From positions 1-58,826 of the forward strand of contig CANQPE010000006.1 in assembly GCA_947625645.1 (NCBI GenBank): a DNA stretch of 58,826 nucleotides, given 5' to 3'. How positions within the stretch are numbered: position 1 is the stretch's first letter; each line of letters starts with the position of its first letter. The stretch comes from an uncultured Clostridia bacterium. Its GTDB lineage: Bacteria; Bacillota; Clostridia; TANB77; CAG-508. The position numbers were made by a program, and so were the translations under genes. Of the stretch, positions 58,102 through 58,826 are shown piece after piece. The notes under the pieces were generated by a model that saw only the letters and a list, made by a program, of their open reading frames with translations, was not told the DNA's origin and searched no databases.

Positions 58102-58731
58102 ATGGGAAGAAAAAGAGATGAGGTATTAAAGATTTTTTTGATATTTTTTATTGGCAGTATTTTTGGATTTTTTCTTGAGATTGTATATGGTCTACTAATG
58201 GATAAAATATTAGTTTTTAGAAAGGGATTACTCTATGGACCATTTATACAAGTTTATGGAATGGGTGCTGTTGCTTATTATTTATTAATTTGTAAGGTAA
58301 AACAACCGGTAAAATTATTTTTCATGGGAATGATTATGGGGGGCATTTTGGAATATTGTTTTTCCTTTTTACAAGAGGTGATTTTTGGTACCATTTCATG
58401 GGACTATACAGATATGCCGTTTGATATTAATGGAAGGACATCTTTGCAATACTGCATTTTTTGGGGGATCATTGGTGTCGTGTATCTAAAGGTTTTGTTT
58501 CCTTGGATAGAAAAATTAGACCTATTGCTAGTGAATAAAGTGGCTAGGGGAATTACATATGTTTTATTTGGGTTTATGGTATTTGATGTTGTCATATCAT
58601 GCATGGCAGGAATGAGGCAGGATGCAAGAAAAAATCAAATTCCACCAAGAAACAGAGTGGAGACGTTTATTGACAAGCATTATCCAGATGAATTTATGGA
58701 TAAAGTTTATGTGAATAAAAAAGAAGTTTAA
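58102..58731 (+). CDS. CmpB-type membrane protein (putative ABC transporter permease family)
   Basis: GGAGGG and the ATG at 58102 define MGRKRDEVLKIF; the ORF-track start 58054 has no site. 209 aa with five hydrophobic segments, including IFLIFFIGSIFGFFLEIVYG, the conserved RKGLLYGPFIQVYGMGAV, FFMGMIMGGILEYCFSFLQE and the FDINGRTSLQYCIFWGIIG stretch. It matches the ABC_trans_CmpB family of unknown function. The C-terminus is cytoplasmic. Confidence 0.8.
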   Translation: MGRKRDEVLKIFLIFFIGSIFGFFLEIVYGLLMDKILVFRKGLLYGPFIQVYGMGAVAYYLLICKVKQPVKLFFMGMIMGGILEYCFSFLQEVIFGTISWDYTDMPFDINGRTSLQYCIFWGIIGVVYLKVLFPWIEKLDLLLVNKVARGITYVLFGFMVFDVVISCMAGMRQDARKNQIPPRNRVETFIDKHYPDEFMDKVYVNKKEV

Positions 58732-58738
58732 GAAATTT

Positions 58739-58803
58739 TGTCCCAAAAGGGACATATTTTTTTAACAAAAGTGTCGTAAAGTATTATACTTTACGACACT
58801 TTT
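58739..58803 (+). terminator. Two successive terminator hairpins
   Basis: TGTCCC-AAAA-GGGACA followed by TATTTTTTT, then AAAAGTGTCGTAAAGTA (58767-58783) pairing perfectly with TACTTTACGACACTTTT (58787-58803). The second is an A/T-flanked 17-bp stem that can work in both directions. Confidence 0.75.
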
Positions 58804-58826
58804 ATTGTAGCACAAGAATATAAAGA

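Overview
The window is AT-rich chromosomal DNA of a low-GC Gram-positive bacterium, most likely a gut-type member of the Clostridia (Bacillota). This rests on the gene set: SepF and DivIVA division proteins, FtsK/SpoIIIE, an endonuclease-type MutL, AddB, PgeF, a Spo0E-like protein, a VWA/SdrD-B-like surface protein, and strong AGAAAGGAGG-type ribosome binding sites. The species is inferred and not proven. No rRNA, tRNA, CRISPR array or intact transposase gene was seen.

Layout. (1) 1-6400 is an accessory region. It holds a 300-aa unknown protein; a compact locus resembling an Fst/par-type I toxin-antitoxin (39-aa membrane peptide on the minus strand facing a small RNA with a consensus promoter); a large frameshifted HD-domain protein; two paralogous small proteins with a decayed copy of the toxin-antitoxin locus between them; and a GC-richer minus-strand orphan gene. 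(2) 6500-25650 is mostly housekeeping, nearly all on the plus strand: HD hydrolase, secD-secF, mutL, membrane protein, miaA, HlyD-like adaptor, sepF, divIVA, rsmD, coiled-coil protein, ftsK, unknown, beta-CASP hydrolase (frameshifted), GH15 enzyme, GAPDH. (3) 25700-32000 is a cell-surface and regulatory block: VWA surface protein (frameshifted near its signal peptide), XRE regulator divergent from a Spo0E-like protein, a 55-aa protein behind a structured leader, a membrane-anchored unknown, and a glucosaminidase. (4) 32100-38200 runs rnc, radical SAM, a motif-eroded pyrimidine phosphorylase homologue, a C39-peptidase ABC exporter and a small membrane protein. These converge on a minus-strand gene for a 76-aa, double-glycine-leader, strongly cationic peptide. 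(5) 38290-58826 carries YitT, ogg, addB, pgeF, UDG, GltD-like oxidoreductase, a putative metalloprotease, prs-leuS on the minus strand, topB, mfd, two SPOUT methyltransferases and a CmpB-family membrane protein.

The two most interesting systems are the Fst/par-like locus with its decayed duplicate (1039-1490 and 5105-5295), and the PCAT exporter with a double-glycine cationic peptide (35284-38195). Other signals worth a look are palindromic GGGACAATTAGGGAC repeats whose first base is the last base of a stop codon, SecD/SecF proteins that appear to lack the usual conserved transmembrane Asp motifs, and a recurrent leader in which an AUG-stop pair lies 11-12 nt before the real start codon. Three frame breaks occur in otherwise well-conserved genes. 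They could be real mutations or single-base sequence errors, and the sequence alone cannot decide.
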